From contig CANRDG010000063.1 of NCBI GenBank assembly GCA_947629275.1, positions 1-10,309 on the forward strand: a stretch of DNA of 10,309 bases. Direction: 5' to 3'. This DNA comes from an uncultured Clostridia bacterium. Its GTDB lineage: Bacteria; Bacillota; Clostridia; Oscillospirales; Ruminococcaceae. The notes beneath the pieces are model-generated. The model was given only the letters and a program-made list of their open reading frames with translations. It did no database searches and was not told where the DNA came from. Position numbers and translations under genes: made by a program. This document shows, in pieces, positions 1 to 6,846 of the stretch. The stretch's first letter is position 1; the number at the start of each line of letters is the position of its first letter.

Positions 1-1416
1 TACTCGCTTGGCGACATACACGCGGCTGTTAAAGGCTGTTACAAAGACTTGGCGGACAAGGTATACGAAAAGTACGGAGCGAGACCGGACACGTTCGGGG
101 CTATGGGAATTTCGGCGATGATGCACGGATACATGGCGTTTGACAAAGGCGGAAAACTGCTTGTGCCTTTCAGGACTTGGCGAAACACCAACACGGCGTG
201 CGCGGCAGGTGAGCTGACGGAGCTTCTTGGCTTTAACATTCCGCAGAGGTGGAGCATATCTCATCTGTATCAGGCGATACTTGACAAAGAAAGTCATATA
301 TGTGAGATAGCGTACATAAGCACTTTGGCGGTATATGTTCATCAGCTTTTGACGGGAGTCAGGGCGGCAGGCGTTGGCGATGCTTCGGGTATGTTCCCGA
401 TAGGCAGCGACGGCAAAAATTACGACAAAGAATATACAGAAAAAGTTGAAAAGCTGTTTAAAGAACATGGTTTTGAAAAGCCGCTTGCTCAGTTGCTCCC
501 ACAGCCTGTGCAGGCAGGAGAGAAGTGCGGTACTCTTACGAAAGAGGGAGCGGCATTTTTGGACGAGAGCGGAACTCTTCAAGAAGGTGTGGTATTTTGT
601 CCGCCTGAGGGAGATGCAGGCACGGGCATGGCGGCGACAAATTCGGTACGCAGCGGCACGGGAAACGTATCGGCAGGAACTTCGGTATTTTCAATGCTGG
701 TTTTGGAAAAGCCGCTTAAAGGCTGTTACCCCGAGATTGATGTTGTGACGACGCCTGACGGAAAGCCTGTTGCCATGGTACACTGCAACAACTGCTGCGG
801 CGAGGTGGATTACTGGGTGAAGATGTTCGGGGAGTTTGCGAAGATGCTGGGCAGCGATATTACTAAAACACAGCTGTACGAAATTTTGTACACAAAAGCT
901 GTTGAAGCGGCTGCCGACTGCGGCGGAGTTACGGCTTTCAATTTTATTTCAGACGAGCCTGTTGCGAATGTATACGGCGGCAGACCTGCATACATGCGAG
1001 AAAGCGACAGCAAGGCAGACATCGGCACATTTTTCAGGGCGCAGATATACGCGGCGTTGGCGGCACTGAAAATGGGAAATGACATTCTTTCACAAAAAGA
1101 GGGTATAAGCGCGAAGCTGTTTAACGGTCACGGTGGGCTTTTCAAGGCGGCAGGAGCGGCGCAGCAGTTTTTAGCTGACGGACTAAATACGCCTGTGGCT
1201 GTATCACAGACCGCAGGAGAGGGCGGAGCTTGGGGAATGGCTCTTTTGGCGAGATATGCTGCAAAAGGAAACAATATTTCTCTTGCGGACTGGTTGGACG
1301 AGGCGGTATTCAAGGGTAATGAAGTTAGCATAAAATACCCCGAAGAGGACGGAAAAGCAGGCTTTGAAAAGTTTATGGAGAGATACAAAGAAATGATAGG
1401 GAAAGGGGCTGAATAA
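1..1416 (+). CDS. FGGY-family carbohydrate kinase, probable ribulokinase role (5' end cut by window)
   Basis: The reading frame is open from the first base, so the gene is partial: 471 residues are visible and roughly 50-60 are probably missing, including the N-terminal phosphate-binding DxGT motif expected of the family. A TTG at 49 is only an internal Leu codon. Family evidence is the motif EGDAGTGM followed by the SGTGNVSAGTS stretch (about 607-681). Its Asp codon at 613-615 aligns with the catalytic base of xylulokinase-type FGGY kinases (GGGDN motif). The C-terminal ATP-domain block NGHGGLFKAAGAAQ...EGGAWGMALLARYA spans about 1123-1263. FGGY kinases phosphorylate sugars in the cytoplasm with ATP. 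The stop abuts the araD start codon directly, so L-ribulose is the likely substrate, making this a functional stand-in for AraB. Substrate is inferred from context; L-fuculose, L-rhamnulose or xylulose are alternatives. Confidence 0.88.
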   Translation, partial: YSLGDIHAAVKGCYKDLADKVYEKYGARPDTFGAMGISAMMHGYMAFDKGGKLLVPFRTWRNTNTACAAGELTELLGFNIPQRWSISHLYQAILDKESHICEIAYISTLAVYVHQLLTGVRAAGVGDASGMFPIGSDGKNYDKEYTEKVEKLFKEHGFEKPLAQLLPQPVQAGEKCGTLTKEGAAFLDESGTLQEGVVFCPPEGDAGTGMAATNSVRSGTGNVSAGTSVFSMLVLEKPLKGCYPEIDVVTTPDGKPVAMVHCNNCCGEVDYWVKMFGEFAKMLGSDITKTQLYEILYTKAVEAAADCGGVTAFNFISDEPVANVYGGRPAYMRESDSKADIGTFFRAQIYAALAALKMGNDILSQKEGISAKLFNGHGGLFKAAGAAQQFLADGLNTPVAVSQTAGEGGAWGMALLARYAAKGNNISLADWLDEAVFKGNEVSIKYPEEDGKAGFEKFMERYKEMIGKGAE

Positions 1417-2109
1417 ATGCTTGAAAATTTGAAAAAAGAGGTACTGGAGGCGAACCTTATGCTACCGAAATACGGGCTTGTGACGTTCACATGGGGGAAT
1501 GTTTCGGGGCTGGACTGTGATAGCGGCATAATGGTGATAAAGCCGTCGGGCGTGGAGTATGGCAAGCTGACGGCTGACGACATGGTGTGCGTTGACATAA
1601 AGACGGGCAAAAAAGTGGAGGGGGAGCTGAATCCATCGAGCGACACCGAAACGCACGCCGAGCTTTACCGCGCTTTTAAGGGCGTTAAGGGCATATGTCA
1701 CACGCACAGCCGCTGGGCGACTTCGTTTGCACAGGCAGGGATAGGGATAGCGCCGCTGGGTACTACGCACGCGGACTATTTTTACGGAGAGATACCATGC
1801 ACGCGCAAGATGACGAAAGATGAGATAAATGGCGAATACGAGCTTGAAACGGGTAAAGTAATAGTAGAAACGTTTGCAGGCAAAAATGCGCTTGAGATCC
1901 CGGCGGTGCTTGTTTGCTCTCATGGACCGTTTACATGGGGCAAGAGCGCATACGAGGCAGTACACAATGCAGTGGTGCTGGAAGAAGCGGCGTTTATGAA
2001 CTATCACACGATGGGGCTTATGCCCGATATTCAGCCGATGCAGAAAGAACTGCTCGATAAACATTATCTTAGAAAGCACGGAGAAAACGCGTATTATGGG
2101 CAAAAATGA
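1417..2109 (+). CDS. araD: L-ribulose-5-phosphate 4-epimerase
   Basis: This 230-residue protein matches E. coli AraD nearly end to end (MLEnLKkeVLEANL start, LRKHGeNAYYGQ end), which is the usual family length. It interconverts L-ribulose-5-phosphate and D-xylulose-5-phosphate in the cytoplasm by retro-aldol cleavage, feeding arabinose carbon into the pentose phosphate pathway. It is a class II aldolase/adducin-fold, Zn-dependent enzyme. Zinc ligands are visible as H95 and H97 (CHTHSRWA) and H169 (CSHGPFTW). Catalytic residues equivalent to E. coli D76, D120 and Y229 are D76 (PSSDTETH), D120 (THADYFYG) and Y227. The ATG follows the kinase stop with no gap, and AAAGGGG lies about 8 nt upstream inside the kinase gene. 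The last 14 nt overlap the next gene. Alternative family members (fuculose aldolase, UlaF, SgbE) are possible, but the close AraD resemblance makes AraD the best call. Confidence 0.95.
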   Translation: MLENLKKEVLEANLMLPKYGLVTFTWGNVSGLDCDSGIMVIKPSGVEYGKLTADDMVCVDIKTGKKVEGELNPSSDTETHAELYRAFKGVKGICHTHSRWATSFAQAGIGIAPLGTTHADYFYGEIPCTRKMTKDEINGEYELETGKVIVETFAGKNALEIPAVLVCSHGPFTWGKSAYEAVHNAVVLEEAAFMNYHTMGLMPDIQPMQKELLDKHYLRKHGENAYYGQK

Positions 2110-2992
2110 GATACTAAAAATCGGGCTTTTGCAGATAGCGCCGTGCGGAGATCTGACTTCTAACCTGAATAAGGGTAAAGAATACTGCAAAAGGGCAAAG
2201 GAGAGGGATTGCGATATTGCGCTGTTCCCTGAGATGTTCAGCAACGGTTACGACATTTACAAAAGACCGTTTGCGGAGTGGAAAAATGATGCTATACCTA
2301 TTGAAAGCGAGTTTGTGAGCGAGTTCGGAAAACTTGCGAAAGAGCTTGAAATGGCGATAGGCATTACGCTTTTGGAAGATTGCGGCGGTAGTGACGCAGC
2401 GCCGAAGAACACGCTGGTGCTGTTTGACAGGCACGGAGAACGCAGGCTGGTGTATTCAAAAGTACACACCTGTGATTTCAGCGTAGAGAAAGATCTTGGT
2501 CAGGGCGATGATTTTTATGTTACGGCGCTTGACACTGCTATAGGCGAAGTGCAGGTGGGAGCGATGATATGCTACGACAGGGAATTCCCCGAAAGCGCTC
2601 GCATACTGATGTTGAAAGGCGCGGAGCTGATACTTGTGCCGAACGCCTGCCCGATGGAGATAAACAGGCTGTCGCAGCTGCGCGCAAGAGCATATGAAAA
2701 CATGGCGGCGATAGCGACTTGCAACTATCCCGACACTGTGCCTGATTGTAACGGACATTCGAGCGTTTTTGACGGGGTTGCGTATCTGCCGGAGATGGAG
2801 GGCTCGCGCGATATGTGCATTTTGCTTTCCGACGGAAGCGAGGGCATTTTTACGGCGCGATTGGACTTGGGTATGCTGCGAGGGTACCGCGCGCGTGAGG
2901 TACACGGCAACTGCTACCGCAGACCTGAGAAATACTCGCTGCTTGTGGATACAAAGGTGAACGAGCCGTTTATAAGGGAGAGAAACAGGTAA
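2096..2992 (+). CDS. Carbon-nitrogen hydrolase, nitrilase superfamily
   Basis: A 298-residue protein with the full Glu-Lys-Cys triad of the nitrilase/amidase superfamily. The residues are E46 (LFPEMFSNGY), K122 (YSKVHTC) and C159 (MICYDREFPE), and E131 is a candidate for the second conserved Glu. Length and single-domain layout are normal. No signal peptide is seen, so it is cytoplasmic. These enzymes hydrolyse amides, carbamoyl groups or nitriles through a Cys thioester; the exact substrate cannot be read from the sequence. Carbamoylputrescine amidase-like or omega-amidase-like activities are possibilities. The ATG lies inside the end of araD (14-nt overlap, different frame) with GGAG 12 nt upstream, and no later in-frame ATG fits the N-terminus. 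This suggests translational coupling. The biotin ligase gene starts one base after its stop. Confidence 0.88.
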   Translation: MGKNEILKIGLLQIAPCGDLTSNLNKGKEYCKRAKERDCDIALFPEMFSNGYDIYKRPFAEWKNDAIPIESEFVSEFGKLAKELEMAIGITLLEDCGGSDAAPKNTLVLFDRHGERRLVYSKVHTCDFSVEKDLGQGDDFYVTALDTAIGEVQVGAMICYDREFPESARILMLKGAELILVPNACPMEINRLSQLRARAYENMAAIATCNYPDTVPDCNGHSSVFDGVAYLPEMEGSRDMCILLSDGSEGIFTARLDLGMLRGYRAREVHGNCYRRPEKYSLLVDTKVNEPFIRERNR

Positions 2993-2993
2993 A

Positions 2994-3752
2994 ATGATCT
3001 TGATTGACAAGGCTGAAATAGGGCGGCATTTACGAAGAAAAAATGTTGAAGTACTCGTATTTGACGTCGTGACATCTACGAACGACATTGTGAAGAAGCT
3101 TATTTTGCAGGGTAATAGAATGGACATTAGAGAATATCTTGTTGCCGCCGAAATGCAGACCGCAGGCAGGGGCAGGCAAGGGAAAAGCTTTTACTCGCCA
3201 AAAGGGAGCGGACTTTATTTTACACTGGCTTTAAGACCTGAAAATGACGATCTTACGCTGATAACTTCGGCTTTGGCAGCGGCTGTATCGCAGAGCATTG
3301 ACGAGGTTTGCGGTGTTGAAACGCAGATAAAATGGGTGAACGACATATACCTTGGCGGCAGGAAAATTTGCGGCATTTTGGCGGAGCTTATCGGCGGCGC
3401 GGTGGCGGCAGGCATAGGGATAAACATTACGACGGAGGATTTTCCCGAAGAGCTGCGCGGCAGGGCCGGGTCGCTTGGCGGCAGTATTGACAGAAACGTG
3501 CTGGCGGCTGCAATAGCTGATGCAGTGTTTGAGTTGTGCGGAGATATAGACGGTAATGCGGCTGAGATACTGGCATACTGTGAAAGGAGGTCGTGCGTTA
3601 TTGGCAGAGAGATAGAATTTACCGACGGCGGAGTTGCGTACAGGGCGCGTGCGGTGGGGCTTGACGAGAAAGGCGGTCTGGTAGTCTGCACGCAGGCAGG
3701 TGAACGAGTTTTACGCGGTGGAGAGATAAGTGTGAGGAGCTTGGGCAGCTGA
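2994..3752 (+). CDS. birA: Biotin--[acetyl-CoA-carboxylase] ligase, monofunctional (no HTH)
   Basis: This 252-residue protein makes biotinyl-AMP from biotin and ATP and transfers biotin to a Lys of carrier proteins such as the acetyl-CoA carboxylase BCCP or pyruvate carboxylase. Motifs in order are TSTND (27-31), the biotinyl-AMP loop GRGRQG (58-63), SGLYFTLALRP (72-82) and the catalytic-lysine segment KWVND (113-117). The C-terminal SH3-like domain covers about 198-250, with GLVVCT and the closing LRGGEISVRS typical of the family. The N-terminal winged-helix repressor domain of bifunctional BirA is absent: the catalytic core starts about 20 residues in, and the upstream gene ends one base before the ATG, so there is no room for it. 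AAGGGAGAG about 11 nt upstream is the ribosome binding site. It probably does not regulate biotin genes. Confidence 0.93.
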   Translation: MILIDKAEIGRHLRRKNVEVLVFDVVTSTNDIVKKLILQGNRMDIREYLVAAEMQTAGRGRQGKSFYSPKGSGLYFTLALRPENDDLTLITSALAAAVSQSIDEVCGVETQIKWVNDIYLGGRKICGILAELIGGAVAAGIGINITTEDFPEELRGRAGSLGGSIDRNVLAAAIADAVFELCGDIDGNAAEILAYCERRSCVIGREIEFTDGGVAYRARAVGLDEKGGLVVCTQAGERVLRGGEISVRSLGS

Positions 3753-3765
3753 GAGGGCGCAAAAT

Positions 3766-3791
3766 TGTAATAATTGTAATCAAACTGTAAT
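3766..3791 (+). promoter_or_regulatory. WalR-box-like direct repeat (three TGTAAT half-sites)
   Basis: TGTAAT occurs at 3766-3771, 3775-3780 and 3786-3791. The last two are separated by exactly 5 nt, matching the published WalR (YycF) box pattern TGTWAH-N5-TGTWAH of low-GC Gram-positives. The first copy is spaced by 3 nt and may be an extra partial site. The repeat ends 21 nt before the -35 hexamer, which suits an activator of the OmpR/PhoB family. The match is seen in the sequence; the identity of the regulator is inferred. Confidence 0.5.
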
Positions 3792-3812
3792 CAAAAAAGA
3801 ACCTTTTACCTG

Positions 3813-3841
3813 TTGACATATGAAGAAAAAGAGTATATCAT
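3813..3841 (+). promoter_or_regulatory. Sigma-A type promoter for the lipoprotein-cca unit
   Basis: A perfect -35 hexamer TTGACA (3813-3818) is followed by a 17-nt spacer and the -10 hexamer TATCAT (3836-3841, 5 of 6 to consensus). Transcription would start near 3848, giving a leader of about 77 nt before the ATG at 3925. This is the only clear promoter in the largest gene-free gap of the window. Confidence 0.8.
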
Positions 3842-3864
3842 AATATATAGAGAACAAAACGGTT

Positions 3865-3889
3865 TATACGGCGGGCGAAACGCTGTATA
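3865..3889 (+). other. Leader hairpin in the 5' UTR of the lipoprotein gene
   Basis: TATACGGCG (3865-3873) pairs with CGCTGTATA (3881-3889): nine pairs including one G-U, around the 7-nt loop GGCGAAA. It lies within the predicted leader, about 17 nt after the inferred transcription start and 35 nt before the start codon. It could stabilise the mRNA 5' end or be part of a regulatory leader. No known riboswitch class is fully matched. Confidence 0.4.
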
Positions 3890-3924
3890 TCTAGGCGGCG
3901 ACGCAAGGTCAGAGGTGCGGGAAT

Positions 3925-5451
3925 ATGCGGTCTGAAAAAATAAAAAAAACAGAACAAAAGAGAAAATTTAGAATATCTTTCATAACGACGGCGCTTTTGG
4001 CGTGCGCCGTTATTTTGGTGTCATGCGGAAACGCTGACGACAGCAAGGACATTAAAAATTATGAAGCTTCGGTGACTTCTGCGCCTACATACGAGGTGAC
4101 GACTGCCGAAAATTCTGAGAGCACGGTGGAAGAAACGACCACTTCGGCACAGACAAGTGCTGAAACTTCGGGCAGCGCGGCGACATCTAAAAAGGCAGAC
4201 AAATCAAGCGCGACATCATCGGCGACTTCGGGCAATACGAGCAAAAAGACGGAGAGCAGCTCAAAGAGCACCACGACGGGTCGATCGACCTCACATTCTC
4301 AGCCTACGCAGCAGACCACTGTAACCACTGTGCCGAAGACAAGTCCGACGACAACGGGCAAGACGACGACTTCGACTTCCGCAACTACGCAGAGTCCTGC
4401 GCCGATACTGCCGCGAGTTGACAGCAGAGATCTTCTTTTACAGCAGTTAAAAGAGGATAGGTTAAGGACTGCCGCAAAGCAGATAATGGACGGTGTTCAG
4501 GCAGGGCAGGCAAATATTGCGATAGGTGACGGGCTTTTGAAGACGAGCGAGATAGACAGCCTTATGCCGTTTATTTCGATGCTGGAGGCTGAAAGCTACG
4601 TTACGCCGCTTTCGTATCATTATATGTACAGCGGAAGTTACGTTACGGGGCTGAAGATAGAGAATTATTCAAAGCCGCATGACAGGTATCTGAGCGAAAA
4701 GAGCGCTGTGGAAGATGCCGTTAAAAAGATAGTTGCGGACGCTAACGCGAAGTGTGCCGATCAGTATGGAAAGGTACTGTATTTTCACGACTACATAGTT
4801 AAAAACTGCGTTTACGACCTGGACACCGGCGTTGACGGAGCTTCGGCTTACGGCTGTCTTATAAACGGCAGGGCTGTTTGTGAGGGCTACGCAAAGGCGA
4901 TGATGCTTCTTTGCAGTGAGGCAGGCATACAGTGCACGCTTGTTATAGGCGACATTGAAAGAGGAAACACGACGATAGGTCATATGTGGGATCTTATAAA
5001 CATTGACGGCGCGTGGACGCACGTTGACGTTACATGGGACGATGTTGTGGTGAACGATGAGAACCTTTGCTGCTACAGCTACATGGGGCTTACGGACAGT
5101 GAAATAGTTACCGACCACATAATAAAGCCTTTGGGAATAATGAACACATACAAGGCGCAGTCGTCGGCTATGAACTATCACATAAAGAATGGCTTATACA
5201 TAAAGAGCGAGAAAGACATTGCGGCTGTTATGGAAAAGGCTGTTGAAAATGCGGTGGCGAGCGGCACGCAGACTGTTACGCTGAAATGCGCTGACGGACA
5301 GACATATGCGAAACTGTGCGACACGATAAGAAACGATATATATGATTACACGCAGCGTGCGGCAGACAAGACAGGCGGAAAGACTGTCAAAAACGTGAAT
5401 TTCTTTGGGCAGGACGGGCTTAACACTGCGGTAATAATACTAAGATACTAA
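3925..5451 (+). CDS. Predicted surface lipoprotein with Thr/Ser-rich linker and transglutaminase-like domain
   Basis: A 508-residue exported protein. A basic N-terminus (KIKKTEQKRKFR) and hydrophobic stretch (about 17-33) end in the lipobox LVSC with the lipidated Cys at 34, so it is probably anchored outside the membrane. Residues about 48-160 are a low-complexity Thr/Ser linker, likely wall-spanning and possibly glycosylated. The C-terminal part holds a transglutaminase-like core (about 285-375) with the triad C319 (GRAVCEGYAKA), H353 (GHMWDLINID) and D368 (HVDVTWDD). Such papain-fold domains in bacteria act as proteases, peptide cyclases or cross-linking enzymes; the substrate is unknown, with wall peptides or surface proteins as candidates. 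The final 100 residues are unassigned. The ATG has AGAGGTG 8 nt upstream. The promoter and WalR-like box in front suggest control linked to cell-wall state. Confidence 0.85.
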   Translation: MRSEKIKKTEQKRKFRISFITTALLACAVILVSCGNADDSKDIKNYEASVTSAPTYEVTTAENSESTVEETTTSAQTSAETSGSAATSKKADKSSATSSATSGNTSKKTESSSKSTTTGRSTSHSQPTQQTTVTTVPKTSPTTTGKTTTSTSATTQSPAPILPRVDSRDLLLQQLKEDRLRTAAKQIMDGVQAGQANIAIGDGLLKTSEIDSLMPFISMLEAESYVTPLSYHYMYSGSYVTGLKIENYSKPHDRYLSEKSAVEDAVKKIVADANAKCADQYGKVLYFHDYIVKNCVYDLDTGVDGASAYGCLINGRAVCEGYAKAMMLLCSEAGIQCTLVIGDIERGNTTIGHMWDLINIDGAWTHVDVTWDDVVVNDENLCCYSYMGLTDSEIVTDHIIKPLGIMNTYKAQSSAMNYHIKNGLYIKSEKDIAAVMEKAVENAVASGTQTVTLKCADGQTYAKLCDTIRNDIYDYTQRAADKTGGKTVKNVNFFGQDGLNTAVIILRY

Positions 5452-5460
5452 TATAAACAC

Positions 5461-5465
5461 GGAGG
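5461..5465 (+). promoter_or_regulatory. Strong ribosome binding site fixing a TTG start
   Basis: GGAGG ends 7 nt before the TTG at 5473. It decides the start of the CCA enzyme gene: no ATG occurs before the essential GGYVRD motif (residues 28-33), and the only other candidate, a GTG at residue 17, lacks such a site. Confidence 0.75.
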
Positions 5466-5472
5466 AAAAGAC

Positions 5473-6843
5473 TTGAATCTTGACAGAGATCATAAAACAG
5501 CGCTTGAGATAGCTCGGCAGGTGGCTGAGTGTTCGGGCGCTGCATTTTTTGTTGGCGGATATGTACGCGACAAACTTTTAGGGATTGAAAACAAAGACAT
5601 TGATATGGAGATACACGGCATTGAGCCGCGCGAGCTTTGCAAAATACTTGACGGTATAGGGCAGCGCATTGAGATAGGTGAGAGCTTTGGGATATACTCT
5701 TTGAAAGGCACGCACATTGACGTTGCTTTGCCGCGAAAAGAAAAATGCATAGGCGGTGGACATCGCGGCATTGAAGTTTCGGTAGACCCGCACGCGGGGA
5801 CATACAATGCAGCGAAAAGGCGCGATTTTACTGTAAATGCGATAATGCAGGACGTTCTGACGGGCAAAGTGGTGGATCATTTCGGCGGTGTGGAAGATCT
5901 TAAAAACAGGGTACTTCGGCACGTAAGTGATGAGACGTTTGCGCAAGACCCTTTAAGGGTACTGAGGGCGGCGCAGTTTGCAGCGCGGCTGGAATTTTCG
6001 GTCGCGGAAGAAACGAAGCAGCTTTGCAGAGGTATAGACCTTGGCACGCTTTCAAAAGAACGCGTGGAGGGAGAGCTGAAAAAGGCTCTTTTACAGGCGC
6101 GCAAGCCGTCGGTGTTTTTTGAGGTACTAAAAAGTATAGGTGCGCTGGGGATATGGTTCCCCGAAGTGGAGGCGCTGACAGGCGTACCGCAGAATATAAA
6201 GTATCATCAAGAGGGAGATGTATGGACGCACACGATGATGGTGCTGGATGCAGCCGCTGAATATCGAAGCGAGGCGCAAGACCCATACGGGCTGATGCTT
6301 GCGGCTTTGGTGCATGATTTAGGCAAGGCGGTTTGTATGCAGGTGGCAGACGGGTTGGTACACGCGCATGGGCATGATGAGGCAGGTGTGCCACTAGCTC
6401 GGCAGTTTATGAAAAGGCTGACGAACGAAAAGCATTTGGCTGCGTATGTATGCAGTTTGGTAAAGCAGCACATGAAGCCGAACGTCTGCGCGCGGCACAA
6501 TTCTTCGGTAAAGAAAACGAACAAGATGTTTGACGAGTGCCAAGCGAAAGAAGACCTTATCTTTCTTGCGCTTTCGGACGGCAAGGGGAAGATACCCGGG
6601 CTCTCGCCGCAGGAGGAGCAGGAAAACAGGGAATTTTTAACGCAGCGGCTTGAAGTATACAGGGAGTATATGGCGCGGCCTCACGTTACGGGGGAGGATC
6701 TTATTGAAAGCGGTCTTAAACCTGACGAGAATTTTTCGGATATACTCAGCTACGCGCACAAGCTGCGGCTGGCAGGGGTGGAAAAGCAGGCGGCGCTGAA
6801 ACAGACTCTTGTTTACGCGAGGAAGATGAAAAGGCAGGAATAA
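5473..6843 (+). CDS. cca: CCA tRNA nucleotidyltransferase with HD domain (class II polymerase-beta fold)
   Basis: A 456-residue cytoplasmic enzyme predicted to add or repair the 3' CCA end of tRNA. The nucleotidyltransferase head shows motif A FVGGYVRDKLLG followed by the metal-binding D42 and D44 (KDIDME), then HIDVALPRK with D83. Motif B RRDFTVNA lies at 116-123, DPLRVLRAAQF at 159-169, and the RVEGELKKAL neck motif starts at 197. An HD phosphohydrolase-type region follows, with H253 (WTHTMM) and H281-D282 (LVHDLGK). E. coli Cca also pairs this head with an HD domain that acts on 2',3'-cyclic phosphates. Poly(A) polymerase is the main alternative, since class II motifs alone do not separate the two. 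The TTG start is supported by the GGAGG site. The gene lies 21 nt after the lipoprotein gene with no terminator between, so co-transcription is likely. Confidence 0.87.
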   Translation: MNLDRDHKTALEIARQVAECSGAAFFVGGYVRDKLLGIENKDIDMEIHGIEPRELCKILDGIGQRIEIGESFGIYSLKGTHIDVALPRKEKCIGGGHRGIEVSVDPHAGTYNAAKRRDFTVNAIMQDVLTGKVVDHFGGVEDLKNRVLRHVSDETFAQDPLRVLRAAQFAARLEFSVAEETKQLCRGIDLGTLSKERVEGELKKALLQARKPSVFFEVLKSIGALGIWFPEVEALTGVPQNIKYHQEGDVWTHTMMVLDAAAEYRSEAQDPYGLMLAALVHDLGKAVCMQVADGLVHAHGHDEAGVPLARQFMKRLTNEKHLAAYVCSLVKQHMKPNVCARHNSSVKKTNKMFDECQAKEDLIFLALSDGKGKIPGLSPQEEQENREFLTQRLEVYREYMARPHVTGEDLIESGLKPDENFSDILSYAHKLRLAGVEKQAALKQTLVYARKMKRQE

Positions 6844-6846
6844 ATA

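Noticed and set aside
49..51. TTG as the start of the sugar kinase gene
   Set aside because: The frame is open to base 1 with family-like sequence (YSLGDIHAAVKGCYKDLADK), no ribosome binding site precedes the TTG, and family members need the N-terminal motif that lies off the window.
1462..2244. 260-residue open frame on the minus strand across araD
   Set aside because: It is antisense to a clearly conserved enzyme, has low-complexity basic composition and no recognisable motif or ribosome binding site; it is a by-product of codon bias.
3753..3812. Terminator for the araD-birA operon
   Set aside because: No stem followed by a T run is present between the birA stop and the next promoter; read-through from the upstream operon is therefore possible.
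3839..3844. CATAAT as an alternative -10 hexamer
   Set aside because: Spacing to TTGACA would be 20 nt, whereas TATCAT gives the optimal 17 nt.
3853..3935. Possible c-di-GMP-I (GEMM) riboswitch: GGGCGAAAC followed by GACGCAAGG in the leader
   Set aside because: The stem that should link the two motifs is missing, the loop GGCGAAA is closed by its own hairpin instead, and the expected receptor helix is not seen before the ATG.
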